A DNA stretch of 49,211 bases from Trichoplax sp. H2 (taxonomy: Eukaryota; Placozoa; Uniplacotomia; Trichoplacea). The DNA is taken from positions 1 through 49,211 of the forward strand of contig NOWV01000317.1 in the NCBI GenBank assembly GCA_003344405.1, written 5' to 3'. This document shows, piece by piece, positions 33,401-44,519 of this stretch; positions within the stretch are counted from its first letter, which is position 1; the number at the start of each line of letters is the position of its first letter. A model generated the notes under the pieces. It was not told the DNA's origin. It saw only the letters and a program-made list of their open reading frames with translations, and did no database searches. The position numbers were made by a program, and so were the translations under genes.

Positions 33401-34654
33401 GTAAGCATTTATATTTTTTCAAGCTTCATAGGATGACCTAAAGTGATAAGAAAGGATTATATTATAAGATATATAAGCTGATTCTCGCATTCAAGAAGAT
33501 TTATTAATTGATATATTCCTACCACGAGATAGCTATTTAATTGCTTTGTATTTTGCTCATTAGTGATAAATGCTGAAAATTTAATGATTTATTTACTATT
33601 ATCTAGGGCATTTTTGTATGATAGATGAAATTAGCTTCCTTATTGTATCTTTATTCATTGGAGCATTTGTTCGATATTCAATTGAATTCAATATTTTTCA
33701 TATGATATTGCGATTTCGATCTCAATTTTATTGATTTTGCTAATATAAAGTAGGCTCAATTCTTCCAAATCAAAAATCTACTACTCGCCAATGCCTCTGC
33801 AATAGAGCTTTTAATTTCCTTAACTCTATCCGCGTATTTTTCTTTAGCGAATAAAATATAGCATTCGAATATTATTCAGTCCTAATTATAAATATGGTAG
33901 AATATACGCTTACTACCTCTTCAGTTTACGTAACTATATAGTAAGATTTATTAATTCCAAAAAAAGCAAAGCTACTTGGTTTAAGTAATCTGAAATCCAT
34001 AATTTATTTTGATGTTCCTAAGATCAAATTTTTAGAATTGAAAAAACAAGTCTCATCTAGTAATGAAATAATGATCATATCATTTAGTCCAAGCTTTGGT
34101 TATCTACTGATAGATTCCTTGCTTAAGCGGCCCCTCTAATTGCAGAAGCAGTATTTTCTAGCTGATTGATTACAATCTATCAGGTGGAAAAGCTTTCTCC
34201 ACGCCGTGCAAATCACTAATTTCATTTTATAAGTATAGTAAATTAGTATTAATAGACCATTAACTTTTTTATAAATACCTATAATATCGTATAAACCCAT
34301 TTAACTGTATTTATTAACAAATAATTAGTGTACAAATCATTTCTTTGCAATCAACTTCATTAAAATAAGTAACCGGAATAATTTCCTCCTAAAAATTAGC
34401 ATGGGGTACATTACATGAAAGGACCCATTACGCAGGTAGAAAGCAGCTAAATTTATTTTAAAATCTTAAATTAATTCATCTGGGAATGAAATATCGAGGA
34501 TAATAATGAATTATCAATAAGATATAAGTCTGGATAGTAAAACAATCACAGGTTTCATGAAAATCCGCCATTACAGAATATAACACGCAAGTGAAGGAAG
34601 TAACTACGCCAAGATTAAACAATCATTCTTTCTATTTAATATCATATATACAAT
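33401..34654. other. Intergenic, no gene recognised
   Basis: AT-rich; no open frame, repeat end or RNA gene that I can support. Confidence 0.5.
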
Positions 34655-35647
34655 TTAATGCTTCAGATAAGAACAGAGTAGCTTTCTAACTGAAGATCTA
34701 AATTTACTACTCACGAAATTATATAATATCGGATCGAGGCCACTTTGTAAAATGGTAATAAAAATGGATATCTGCAGAAATGTGATATCGTGATACTTAA
34801 AATCAGTATAAAAACTTGTTAAAATACTTACATCATCAGAAATCTTAATCAATGTTATAATCAAATATAAGTGATAGGCGCAATTCGAAAAAGCGGACAA
34901 AACGGTAATAATCAATAAAGATGCGACTGAGATAATTTCTTTTCTTCTTTTGGCGGTATAACTGGATTGTTTAGTAACTGAATCGCCAGGTAACTTTCTG
35001 CGGCACAATTTTAGGACAATCATGACATAGCAAAAAATAGTAATTACATTCGGCAAAAGGTAGCAGGTTACACCAGATGCTATCAGCCAGACGTTGTTGC
35101 CAATATAGTTACTGCCGCTCATATAGCATAAATAAGGGTGGAAAGGAATACTCTGGTATGAAATTACCATATAAGATGAAACAGCAAAAGAGAATAACCA
35201 AATCCCAATTATAGCAATAAAGTAATGACGATACTCTCGTCTTATATTCATCGGAAAACAAATTACACGATAACGTTCAATAGCCAAAATAGTTAAGGTT
35301 AACGTGGCAGAATATGAGGTTGATACAGCTAAGAAGCTATTAAGTTTACAAATTATGTTCATGGCGGCCCATTTAGAATAAATAAATATTGTAGTGATAG
35401 AACCGATAATCGATAAACTACTACCTATGATCACTGAAATTGAACTGAATAGATCTGACATGGCTAAGCTCATAATTAAAAGGTTTAATACATTGCCAGA
35501 TATTTGAAGTCTTAGCAAAATGGCAATAACAAAAATATTAAATGTTATAGCAACACAGGCAAAAGTAAGCGATGCCACTACTGACGGTGGGAGAACATTT
35601 AAGATGGACGAGAAGTTCATTGCATCTAGGCTAGTGTTGGTTTGCAT
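34655..35647 (-). CDS. Rhodopsin-like (class A) GPCR, receptor 5
   Basis: Intronless 330-residue receptor. The frame extends two codons upstream to a TTG; the ATG at 35647 (MQTNTS, sequons N4 and N11) is the sensible start. Landmarks: N37, D65 (LAMSDLF), C100 with C174, E124-R-Y, W150, P199, and D305-P-I-L-Y309, a DPxxY variant of the usual NPxxY. TM6 (about 241-262) reads VASLLIITVLSAFSNC, with neither W nor P at the CWxP positions. The HPYLCYMSGSNYIG stretch of ECL2 and the AKRRKEI end of ICL3 resemble receptors 3 and 4, so the three minus-strand genes form one subfamily. The tail is short (SSVRKLLCSYLKH) with one cysteine. Confidence 0.93.
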   Translation of the reverse strand: MQTNTSLDAMNFSSILNVLPPSVVASLTFACVAITFNIFVIAILLRLQISGNVLNLLIMSLAMSDLFSSISVIIGSSLSIIGSITTIFIYSKWAAMNIICKLNSFLAVSTSYSATLTLTILAIERYRVICFPMNIRREYRHYFIAIIGIWLFSFAVSSYMVISYQSIPFHPYLCYMSGSNYIGNNVWLIASGVTCYLLPNVITIFCYVMIVLKLCRRKLPGDSVTKQSSYTAKRRKEIISVASLLIITVLSAFSNCAYHLYLIITLIKISDDVSILTSFYTDFKYHDITFLQISIFITILQSGLDPILYNFVSSKFRSSVRKLLCSYLKH

Positions 35648-38135
35648 ACCCAAAATCCAAATATTATAGCCAAGAATTATTATCTGTCATCCTATATTCT
35701 TGATGGATTATCGCCGATTAATAGGATCATAGGTACGAAGACATAAGTTCCATAGTTATCAATAGTAACTTATGGTATGCTGCTACATCACTCCCTAATA
35801 CGCTAGATGGTTATTAGCAAACTATTAATTGCTTACTGTTTGCCTTGTTGCAAAAGAAGCAATATTCTAAATTTATATAGCTTAATGAATCAGAAGCATT
35901 AATTACATGGGCGGTAACATTAGCCTTGTAACTGATGCCTTGGATTTAAAATTAATAAATGGTGCTCTAACAAAAGTTCATTAAATTGATTATATGGTTC
36001 TAAATTCTGAATAAAAGCTAACTGAAATATTTAACCTAATATTTGAGTATGATATTCTTCTGATTTTGCTAAAAATATGTTATATAAGCTACATTTTCAA
36101 GAAAATAGTGTTAGCAATTTACGAACAATACTAAAAACCCACAGAAATACAGCCAGTATGGTATAGCATTCTCATAACTAATTACGCCGTTCAATTAACT
36201 CATAAGCTAAATTAAAGCCACCTGGGCTAGCATTAAAATTTTTTTAAATATAGCATGAAATTAAACCATTAATGTTATCTGGTCAATAGATTTTTCGCCA
36301 TTTTAGCATTCTTCATTATTATATTACTGTTTATATCTACAGTCTTTAAATTAAATATAGCACCACGCCCATTGATGAATAGTATAAAAAACAATAAAAA
36401 ATATTTCTCATTAATATTCAATCAATGGCTTTCTTGCTTATTAAGAAAATAATAATAAAATCAAAATTTCAAAATATACCACACCTTCTCATTAATACTT
36501 CGCAAGTAAACTATAAAACTTTATTTATCATTACGGTACGTAAATTCAGCTTTGAGATGCAGATTCCAGAAAGAAAATTTGATAAGGTAGACAGACAATG
36601 AAAGATTTAGTCAGAGGATCGCTCAATGGGATCATATTACAAAAAGTAGAATTGAATACTTAAATAATTCTATCTGAATTACCTTAACTAATCATGCAAT
36701 AAAATCTACCTGACATGAAACTCTACAATTACATTTCAATTACTCTTCACCTGCATAGTATAACAGTATCAATTTTATAGGAAATGTCTGCCATAAAATT
36801 GAAAAAAAAGCAAAATTTTGATGTTTTCGATTATAGACAACAATTAAAGCAGCTTTAGAGTAAGAAAAGGTAAATTTCATGTTTAATTAATCACAATATC
36901 TTTATACTGGAGAGCATTTCAGGTGAAATATTTCAGTAACTTTAATTTTTATCCTTGAAAATTTGTTTCTTAAGATAAAGACTTAAAGTTGATGAAATCT
37001 CAGTCTGAAGATTGGTAAGTAGATTCTTCCACATATTTAAGTAGGGATGTTAACATGTGCATGAAAGTATTTAAGTGTGATATAGTAAATTTCAAATTAA
37101 TAAGCTAATTTCAGTACTGATCAAGGATTAAAGCATCGAAATATAAATTACCGTAGAATCCAATTTTGGACATGCTGTATTCACCCTTATAAGATTTCAT
37201 TAAAAGGGCAACGGTAATAGTTCTTTTAATGAAGTAATGTAAATAATTTTAGTCTGTTAGTATTTAGAATTTATTCAACTTGTCCTCTCAGAAACAAACA
37301 AAGATTTCAAATAAAATTAATCTTATCCATTCAAAAACGTAAAGGAGGTACTGTTCATATCATAGAATATCGTTAATAAATTATGTAGACCTAGCTAACA
37401 GGAAATATTGTTTATTGTCAATTCCATAATCATGCCTAATTTTATATTATTAGCGGTTTTGATTTATAGATAATACAATCTGAAGTGGCTTATAAATCTA
37501 GCCGTAGATGCTAATAGTTTAACTAGATTACTTAACATGGTACTGTATGCCGAAGTAATAATTTGCTATATCAAATGAATCATTAATATTTGAATTTGCA
37601 TCCCTCCGTGCATACACCTGTTAGAGAAAAACTTTTATATAGTTTCTAAAACTTAGTTTTAGTAAGATAATCAATTCAGGAATATAACATTAATAATACA
37701 TCAGGTGAAATTTACATACATCCGCTACGTTTCCCGAATACTTCTAAAAGATATTTATCTATCAACAACAATTAAATTGGAAGATTATCAATGGAGATTT
37801 AGCTCTGTTTATTGAAATTGTTGTATACTTCATAACTGCTCCCTGAGGATGAGAATATCGATAGTATTTTAGTTACTCTATGGGTAAATGTCAAAGTACA
37901 TAAGTTCTCGGTGTTTAATTACTAGTTACAGTTCTATTTTCTCATTAAGAACTCGCTCCAATAACTTACAGAACTCAGCAAGTACAGCATTAATAAATAT
38001 TTTATTGTCTTGTTATGAATTGGATATTTAAACTGCCTTTAACTTAGGATAGCACTTTTACAAACTAGTTTTGGGATGAAACAAGGTTAAATAATAATTT
38101 TTCATTAAAATTACTTTATTATCTTCCTATCACCG
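35648..38135. other. Intergenic, no gene recognised
   Basis: 2.5 kb of AT-rich sequence with dense stops. I looked for receptor motifs on both strands (ERY, NPxxY) and saw none. Confidence 0.5.
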
Positions 38136-39573
38136 TGTGACAGTGTTATATACTGTTTTAGAGTAGAGATATCTATGTTAGGATAATTCTGTTAGCCTAT
38201 CCTTATTTAGTTAACTTCCAATTTGGATATACTGTGTTTTAATATAGCATTGACTTTTATGACAGTGACACTTATACACAAACTGAATTAATAGTTATAA
38301 TAGGGAATGTAAATCATCTACTTACAGTTAGAATCATTGTGATTGTAATTTACTTGTGGTAGATTGTAAATTATCGTGGAAATGTTCCGTGATAGGACAT
38401 ATCGTAACCTGACTATTCTGTATTAGTCATCAGATGTCTATGTTTGTATATACTGTTGCCTGCATTAAGAGAACAGTAGCTATAATTAATATCTAATTCA
38501 GTAAATGATTCCAAAGTTAATCGTACTAACTATGACTCATGAACTATTGAGGGAGGGTATATAAATGCAGTATATCGTGTAATAAAGTGAATTCTCAAAC
38601 TTAGTGTAGTAAAGGACTAAAAGTAGAGTCCTTTGTAGCTTTTAGTATGTAATTAGTATTATTTTACTATAGAAAATACCTAGAAAGTGATAGTGTCTTT
38701 AAGTTTTACCCTGCCAAATCATCATGTCGCAATCTTTTCTTCTTCATTATTTTACAAGGTATTATATCGATTACTATAGAAGTAGCCCTAGAGCAAATGC
38801 CTAATCTAAAGAAAGGGCGTTTGATCGTCTATTCAAATTGTAAAGGAACTTGACTTAGTAGCAAAACCCTATCCTTAGAGAAAGGGGATTTATAACATAA
38901 CGATAAAGTACTGTAATATAGTCTATAATGGTACAGCTACCGTACAATCTGACGCTAAAACATCAACTGTCAATACTCGCGAATACTAAGCGATACTAAC
39001 GTCAGAAAGTAGTCATATAATTTTTTTTAATAAGCGATTACTGTGATCTTTATAAAAACCGAATTTTTCCGGATTTGTGTCCGATATAGTTTTCGGATTC
39101 TGGAACCGGTCGGGTTTCTTTTTAATTTATGTCTGAATTAAAACTTTCTTTTTTTTGAAAGGTTGTTTGGTCGTTGACAGTATTTAAGTCTGTGACTTAT
39201 TTTAATATTACTTAAAGCTAAGTATTTGTAAGGTCGTTCGGTTTATACTTCTCTTCATTTATGTTTTTTAATAAGTTGTTGTTCGGTTATTTCCCAAAAT
39301 TTTATTTGGTGTCAAAATATTAGCGTTAAGTCGACCGGAGTGCAACGAAAGTAGAATGAAAGTTTGTTAAAGTTTTGTAGCTTGATCTCTACATTTTTCA
39401 TTTCATTACATTAGTGTTTAACGTAAAATACGAGGCGATTAAGTCTTTGTGTAGTCTGCTAGTAGAGCAAAAGTGTTTGTGATAGTGCAGATATCGTTCC
39501 TTGATACGTGGTTCAATGAATTGACTTATTGATCGTACATTACGTTATCTTGCTGCAAAGCTGTTTTGTGACA
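38136..39573 (+). mobile_element. Solo LTR, family C, TSD CACCG, with nested element
   Basis: Starts TGTGACAG, ends TTTTGTGACA and is flanked by a perfect CACCG duplication (38131-38135, 39574-39578). TATATAAA lies at 38558-38565, followed by AATAAA and AATTCTCAAAC. A family D element (38605-39410) interrupts it right after this. Without the insert the LTR is about 630 bp. Confidence 0.94.
38605..39410 (+). mobile_element. Family D element, internally deleted, TSD TTAG
   Basis: TGTAGTAAAGG...TTTCATTACA between two TTAG (38601-38604, 39411-39414). The empty site is visible in the family C copy near 12811 (CAAACTTAGTGTTTAACG). At 806 bp it lacks about 570 bp of interior seen in the 44785-46160 copy, with the break near 39115-39150. 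The 5' hairpin AAAGGACT...AGTCCTTT is intact. Confidence 0.93.
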
Positions 39574-42500
39574 CACCGATAAATTAATCGTCTTATTTCC
39601 TTACCCTGAGTAATATAGAGAAAATCCTAAAACTATATAATTATGATACTTCGTTGCATAAGCTGTATCCATCTACACAGCAATTATCTTACATATAATC
39701 TCAGATTTATTCATATCAATTTAATAGGGAACGCGTATTAAACGACTTTACTCCTATTGAAGTCCTTATTTATTAAAGATTCCTTATTTATTACTAACTA
39801 GTAATATTGATTTAAGCTGTCCAATTTGCAACCCGTAATTAAGTTGTAATCATCTTATGACTTCCTACCTTCAATAACAATGATGCCAAATAGATGCAGA
39901 TAAAATGGTTAATCCATTACTCGATAGACACTAAATTTCGTTTCTTTGATTGCAATTATGGATCTAACTATTTTTGTTATGATAATTAGACTTTTCTAAT
40001 GATTAATAAACAATTCAGTAGTCGTGCAATTTACCATATCGTAATGATATTGAGAGGAATCTCTTAGCAAACTTTATGTAATTATTCATGTTTACGAGAG
40101 CCTGGACAAATATAATCCGTAAACAATCCTTTTAAGATAGGTTAAGATATTAAACATCTAACTATAGGTATGTTCCACTCGTTAAATTTCATCGTAGTTT
40201 TCGGTAACAATATTAACAGATTAAGAAAACTTCGGTAATTTTAATTGTATATCAAATGGATGAATGTATTTAAGTTGATAACTAATCGAATTGTGTAGCA
40301 TAGCTTTCATTGAAATGTTATTAAATTTATATCTGATTTGAGCCGATATAAATCTGCGATTTTTGTAAATCAGCTAGAATTATTAATTTTCTATTCAGTG
40401 TTACCAGGAGATACAATAAACTATTTTCTGGTGAGAGTTAGTTAAAAAATATTTAATTAATTGCGAAGCCTGATCTTAATTGCTTTATTAGAGGTTTAGC
40501 TTTAAGACTTTGGCTATCAGCAAGTATCGTAACACGTCAGTATTTTTTGATCTAAGAATGTATTACGTATTGTCACTTGGGTAATAATGCAATGTCTTTA
40601 ACATAAATTTTATTAGTAAATCTAGCTAATATGAACAGAAATAGACTAACTAGATTTTCTACAATTACAATAAATCATATTAAACGTCGAAAGGATGCCG
40701 TAGTGCATTAATGCGGGATTGACTTCATTTATATGGGTATGTTCACAAGAACACTTAAATTATATACTAAATAAACCATCACGATATCCTACGAAACAAG
40801 CCTTCATAAGCCCTCTATTATAATTCGATGTACTTTCCATGACGAAAGTATACCAGGCAATTTCCTTAGCAGTATCTGCTGATCATAATCAGAAGACATC
40901 ATTTCTAGACCAGTAGAGTATCTTAAATTACGCAAGAATTTAATTTTATTTGGAAGTATGCCAGCCAAACTGAACAATACTCACATAATGCATAAATGAC
41001 CATTTAATACAACATTTCTTAGCTTAATTATTTTTGTGAAGTCGGCTAGGAATTGGATTATTTAAATACATTATGGAATTCTTTTGTCCAATAAAGAAAT
41101 GTCTATTAATTTGTACTCGAAAATCCTTTATAATATAAAAGAAAAGAGAGCTTTGTATATGACGGCTTTAGAATCAAAGCCAAAAGGATATACCAACAAA
41201 AAAATTACTCTAATATGCGTAACTGTTGATATGAGATTGTAAATGAAAGAGTAAACGATATGATGATACTGCAACGTAACTTTTTTTTATTTTTTTATCG
41301 AGTATCGCGGAAAAGTTATTGCTATTTACCTACATTTTTTAAAATAGCTAAAAATGGTCGTAGACAATAAATCCCATCGGTTTCTTACGAAATCATTTTT
41401 TATTAAATAATTATATTGCCAATGAATTATATACTAAATTGCCTGTAATAAGATCAAGATATAAGAATCATAATATCTCAAAACTTTGCCTTAGGTGAAG
41501 TTTTCGTTTCATGAATACTTGATTATTATACAGTATAATCATGATAAACGAGATACGTTAGATATATTTTCTGAAGTATTTATTATTTATTACTTAATAA
41601 TTTTTACATTAAATTGCATGAATCATAATGCTATGTTTTTGATTACAAAAATATTTTACTAGAATTTGCAATTAAGAATATTTTGATAATATGCTAGGCT
41701 ATGGATTAAAAAATTTAGAGAACAAGTAACTATGTCGAAATCATAGAAATAGTAAAAAAGTATCAACAGAATGTGATCTAATACTTTTGAAAGGGTTGTT
41801 ATGAACTACATTACAATTACAAGAACCAAATCACAAACTGCAACGTTATAAAATGTTTCCTCCAAAGGCAAAGGTATTGCAATGAGTGTCATGGCGATCA
41901 AAAATATTCGGTAGTCAGCATTATTGTCGCTAATCTCTAAAGTGTGGCATTTTAAAGTAGAATTTTAGCCAAAGGATATGAATATTTTATTAAATATGTT
42001 AATGTGCATCCTAAAAGACAGACAGTTTTTAATTCCTTATGCCACAAATAAAGGGATTAAATGCAATATATATTATTTAAGTTATCCTTTATTTTTCTAA
42101 ATTTCCACGCAATATCTTCAAGTAACGAATATGACTACAGCTAAAATTTTACTTTGATTTGATGAGAAAATTAAATAATAGGTGGAAAAGAAATCACAAT
42201 AGGCATACTGATGTTATATTCGAAATATTTACGGGATTTTTCCAGACATTATTAATCCAGACTTATTGTGTACTCAGATTTGATAAGCAATTATAAATGA
42301 AGCATGTCGTATGCACATCGATTTTTATCGATTAAAGCATTTTAGTTACTATAAAATATCTCGGTCAATTAATCATCATTTTATTACATATTCCCATACA
42401 ACTTAAAGATTTATGAGGAATCAAGCAAATTTATCCAAATACATAAATCAGTCAAAGCTTATGAACAATAACCTCAAAAACTGGAAAACCACATCTACCA

Positions 42501-42868
42501 ATCATTTTGTTTTTAATACAAATAATGGTTACCTAATGGGACGCTACTCTGAAGAGAACCTTACAAATTAGCATTAAAAAAAATAAAATATTTGTCAATT
42601 TTAACCTCACAAAGAGAATCAGAACAGGTGCAAGTAATTTAAATTGAATGCATTTCTACAGTATTGGAATAAACGAATGTATAAATATCTTAATGAACAG
42701 GATAAATCGGAACAATTCCTAAGCTTACAATCTTCAAATAAATCGTACAATTCACGTAATAGACGACTGATCAATTTATACTAAGGTTAGATTTTATTAA
42801 ATCTTTTTTAAATCTTGATATTCAACTTTTTAAAAGTCATCATTAAGAGCAAAATCTTATTGGATAGT
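39574..42868. other. Intergenic, no gene recognised
   Basis: The longest featureless stretch, 3.3 kb, AT-rich. The in-frame extension of receptor 6 back to a TTG at 42815 has no ATG. Confidence 0.5.
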
Positions 42869-43852
42869 ATGGATCAAATAAATGCAACAGCGACCAAAGA
42901 CTTATACTTTAAACAAGCTCTAAAGGGAATTATATTTTCCACCCTTGGTTTATGTGGTTTAATTTTTAATATTATTGCGGTATGGACACTGATATTGCAT
43001 GCAACACGAAAAAGTTCAATTCCTCATTTAATAGCACTAAAGGATTTTGAGTCTAAAATAACTTTACTCTATCTTCTAATTAATCTCTCCATATCAGATA
43101 TTTTAAATTGCTTCATTTTAACGGCGAATTACATCTACCAAACGATATCTGTCTTTCATGGTCCAAAGAGTATTAGCTATTCCTCGCCTTCGGGTAATAT
43201 TATATGCAAAATTCGACTGTTTTGTATAAGTTTGGCAATAACAAGTTCAGCTATAACATTAGCACTAATTAGCTTACAGCGTTTTCACGAAGTTATTCAC
43301 TTATTAAATGAATCTAAAACACGAAAAAGAAATATTTTAATAGCTGTAGCTACGTGGCTAATACCTATGATAACATCTACTTTATTAGCAGTTATTTATG
43401 GCGTTACTGATCCATTCCCATATTACTGTATCATTAACACCGGCAGTAACTTCTTTATTGCTATCACTTCCATCGCATTTATGTGCTTTACAGTTGTTAT
43501 TCCATTCACTGTCATCACTATCAGTTATACCGGCAATTATATTGTCCGCTATACCATGACTCGTTCAATGCAACTTAATAACATAAAAGGTAAGCATTCA
43601 AAATTAGCATGGAAAGGTAAAGATACCGTATTACCGCTAATTATTATAACGTTCTTAACTTTCGCCAGCTTTACCCCTTTAGTTATTAGCTTTATGCTTT
43701 CATCCTTAAGCAAAATATTTCATAATGAATTTAATAAAAACCCCAAAAGTGATCTTTGGAAATTTTTCCAAATTTCTAGAATATTAACTATCATTCCAGG
43801 TATTATCAATCCATTTATCTATAGAATTATTATCAAAGCTCTGCATCAATAA
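42869..43852 (+). CDS. Rhodopsin-like (class A) GPCR, receptor 6 (atypical)
   Basis: Intronless 327-residue receptor. The ATG at 42869 (MDQINAT, sequon N5) is chosen over an upstream in-frame TTG. Landmarks: N34 (LIFNIIAVW), D77 (LSISDIL), C113 with C187, W163, P212 and N314-P-F-I-Y318. Oddities: ICL1 is about 14 residues longer than in the other five (HATRKSSIPHLIALKDFESK); the TM3 end reads Q137-R138-F139 in place of (D/E)RY; and the protein stops nine residues after the NPFIY tyrosine, with no helix 8 and no cysteine tail. TM6 (about 255-275) has IIITFLTFASFTP, keeping P270 with SF for CW. Membrane segments are otherwise complete and the frame is clean, so it may be functional with altered G protein or arrestin coupling, or a very young pseudogene; the sequence cannot decide. 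Confidence 0.9.
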   Translation: MDQINATATKDLYFKQALKGIIFSTLGLCGLIFNIIAVWTLILHATRKSSIPHLIALKDFESKITLLYLLINLSISDILNCFILTANYIYQTISVFHGPKSISYSSPSGNIICKIRLFCISLAITSSAITLALISLQRFHEVIHLLNESKTRKRNILIAVATWLIPMITSTLLAVIYGVTDPFPYYCIINTGSNFFIAITSIAFMCFTVVIPFTVITISYTGNYIVRYTMTRSMQLNNIKGKHSKLAWKGKDTVLPLIIITFLTFASFTPLVISFMLSSLSKIFHNEFNKNPKSDLWKFFQISRILTIIPGIINPFIYRIIIKALHQ

Positions 43853-44519
43853 ATCTTATATTTGTTTATTGTAATAATTAACTTCATACTATCTACTATA
43901 ATCATTTGAAAATATTACTTAGAAAGGTAAACTTCCGATACTAGACAGTTACAGAAGGAATTACTTTAGCTGATCTATATTAGTTTGATACGAAATGAAT
44001 TTGATTATGGGCCATTTCATTTCGATAAATATATACAACTTTTTATAGCAATAAATAAATTCAATTCTACGTAGCATATATACTGCAGATTTGTTTCTTT
44101 AACTATAGAGATAGTTTTAGCTCAACTATAGCATTTCCATGAAAATACATGTAATTTCTTTACGACTTTGCACAAATTATTTCTGAATATCACATAATTT
44201 GCAAATAAATCGCTTATTAGTAAGCATTTATAAACTGTCATTTGCAATTTTTTGAGCTATGATCAATTTACTTCATAGAAACATGTTTCTATCATAATAA
44301 AGTAAGTTGTGTTTTTTTAATTCTAAATAAAGTCCGTACAAATGTAATATGTTACATACACGTTTACGTTGTCGTCGGTGTCACATTATCTATCACTATC
44401 TGTAATGGTCTGCATAAAATGAAGTATCTCGGAGGGCTGTTATAGATGATGGAACGGTAAAGTACGATATTTACTCTTGTACCAAGTACTGAGAAATGGG
44501 CTGACAGTTTATAGACGGT
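43853..44519. other. Intergenic, no gene recognised
   Basis: AT-rich 3' flank of receptor 6. A 78-codon minus frame (44364-44600) runs into the next LTR and is taken as chance. Confidence 0.5.
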
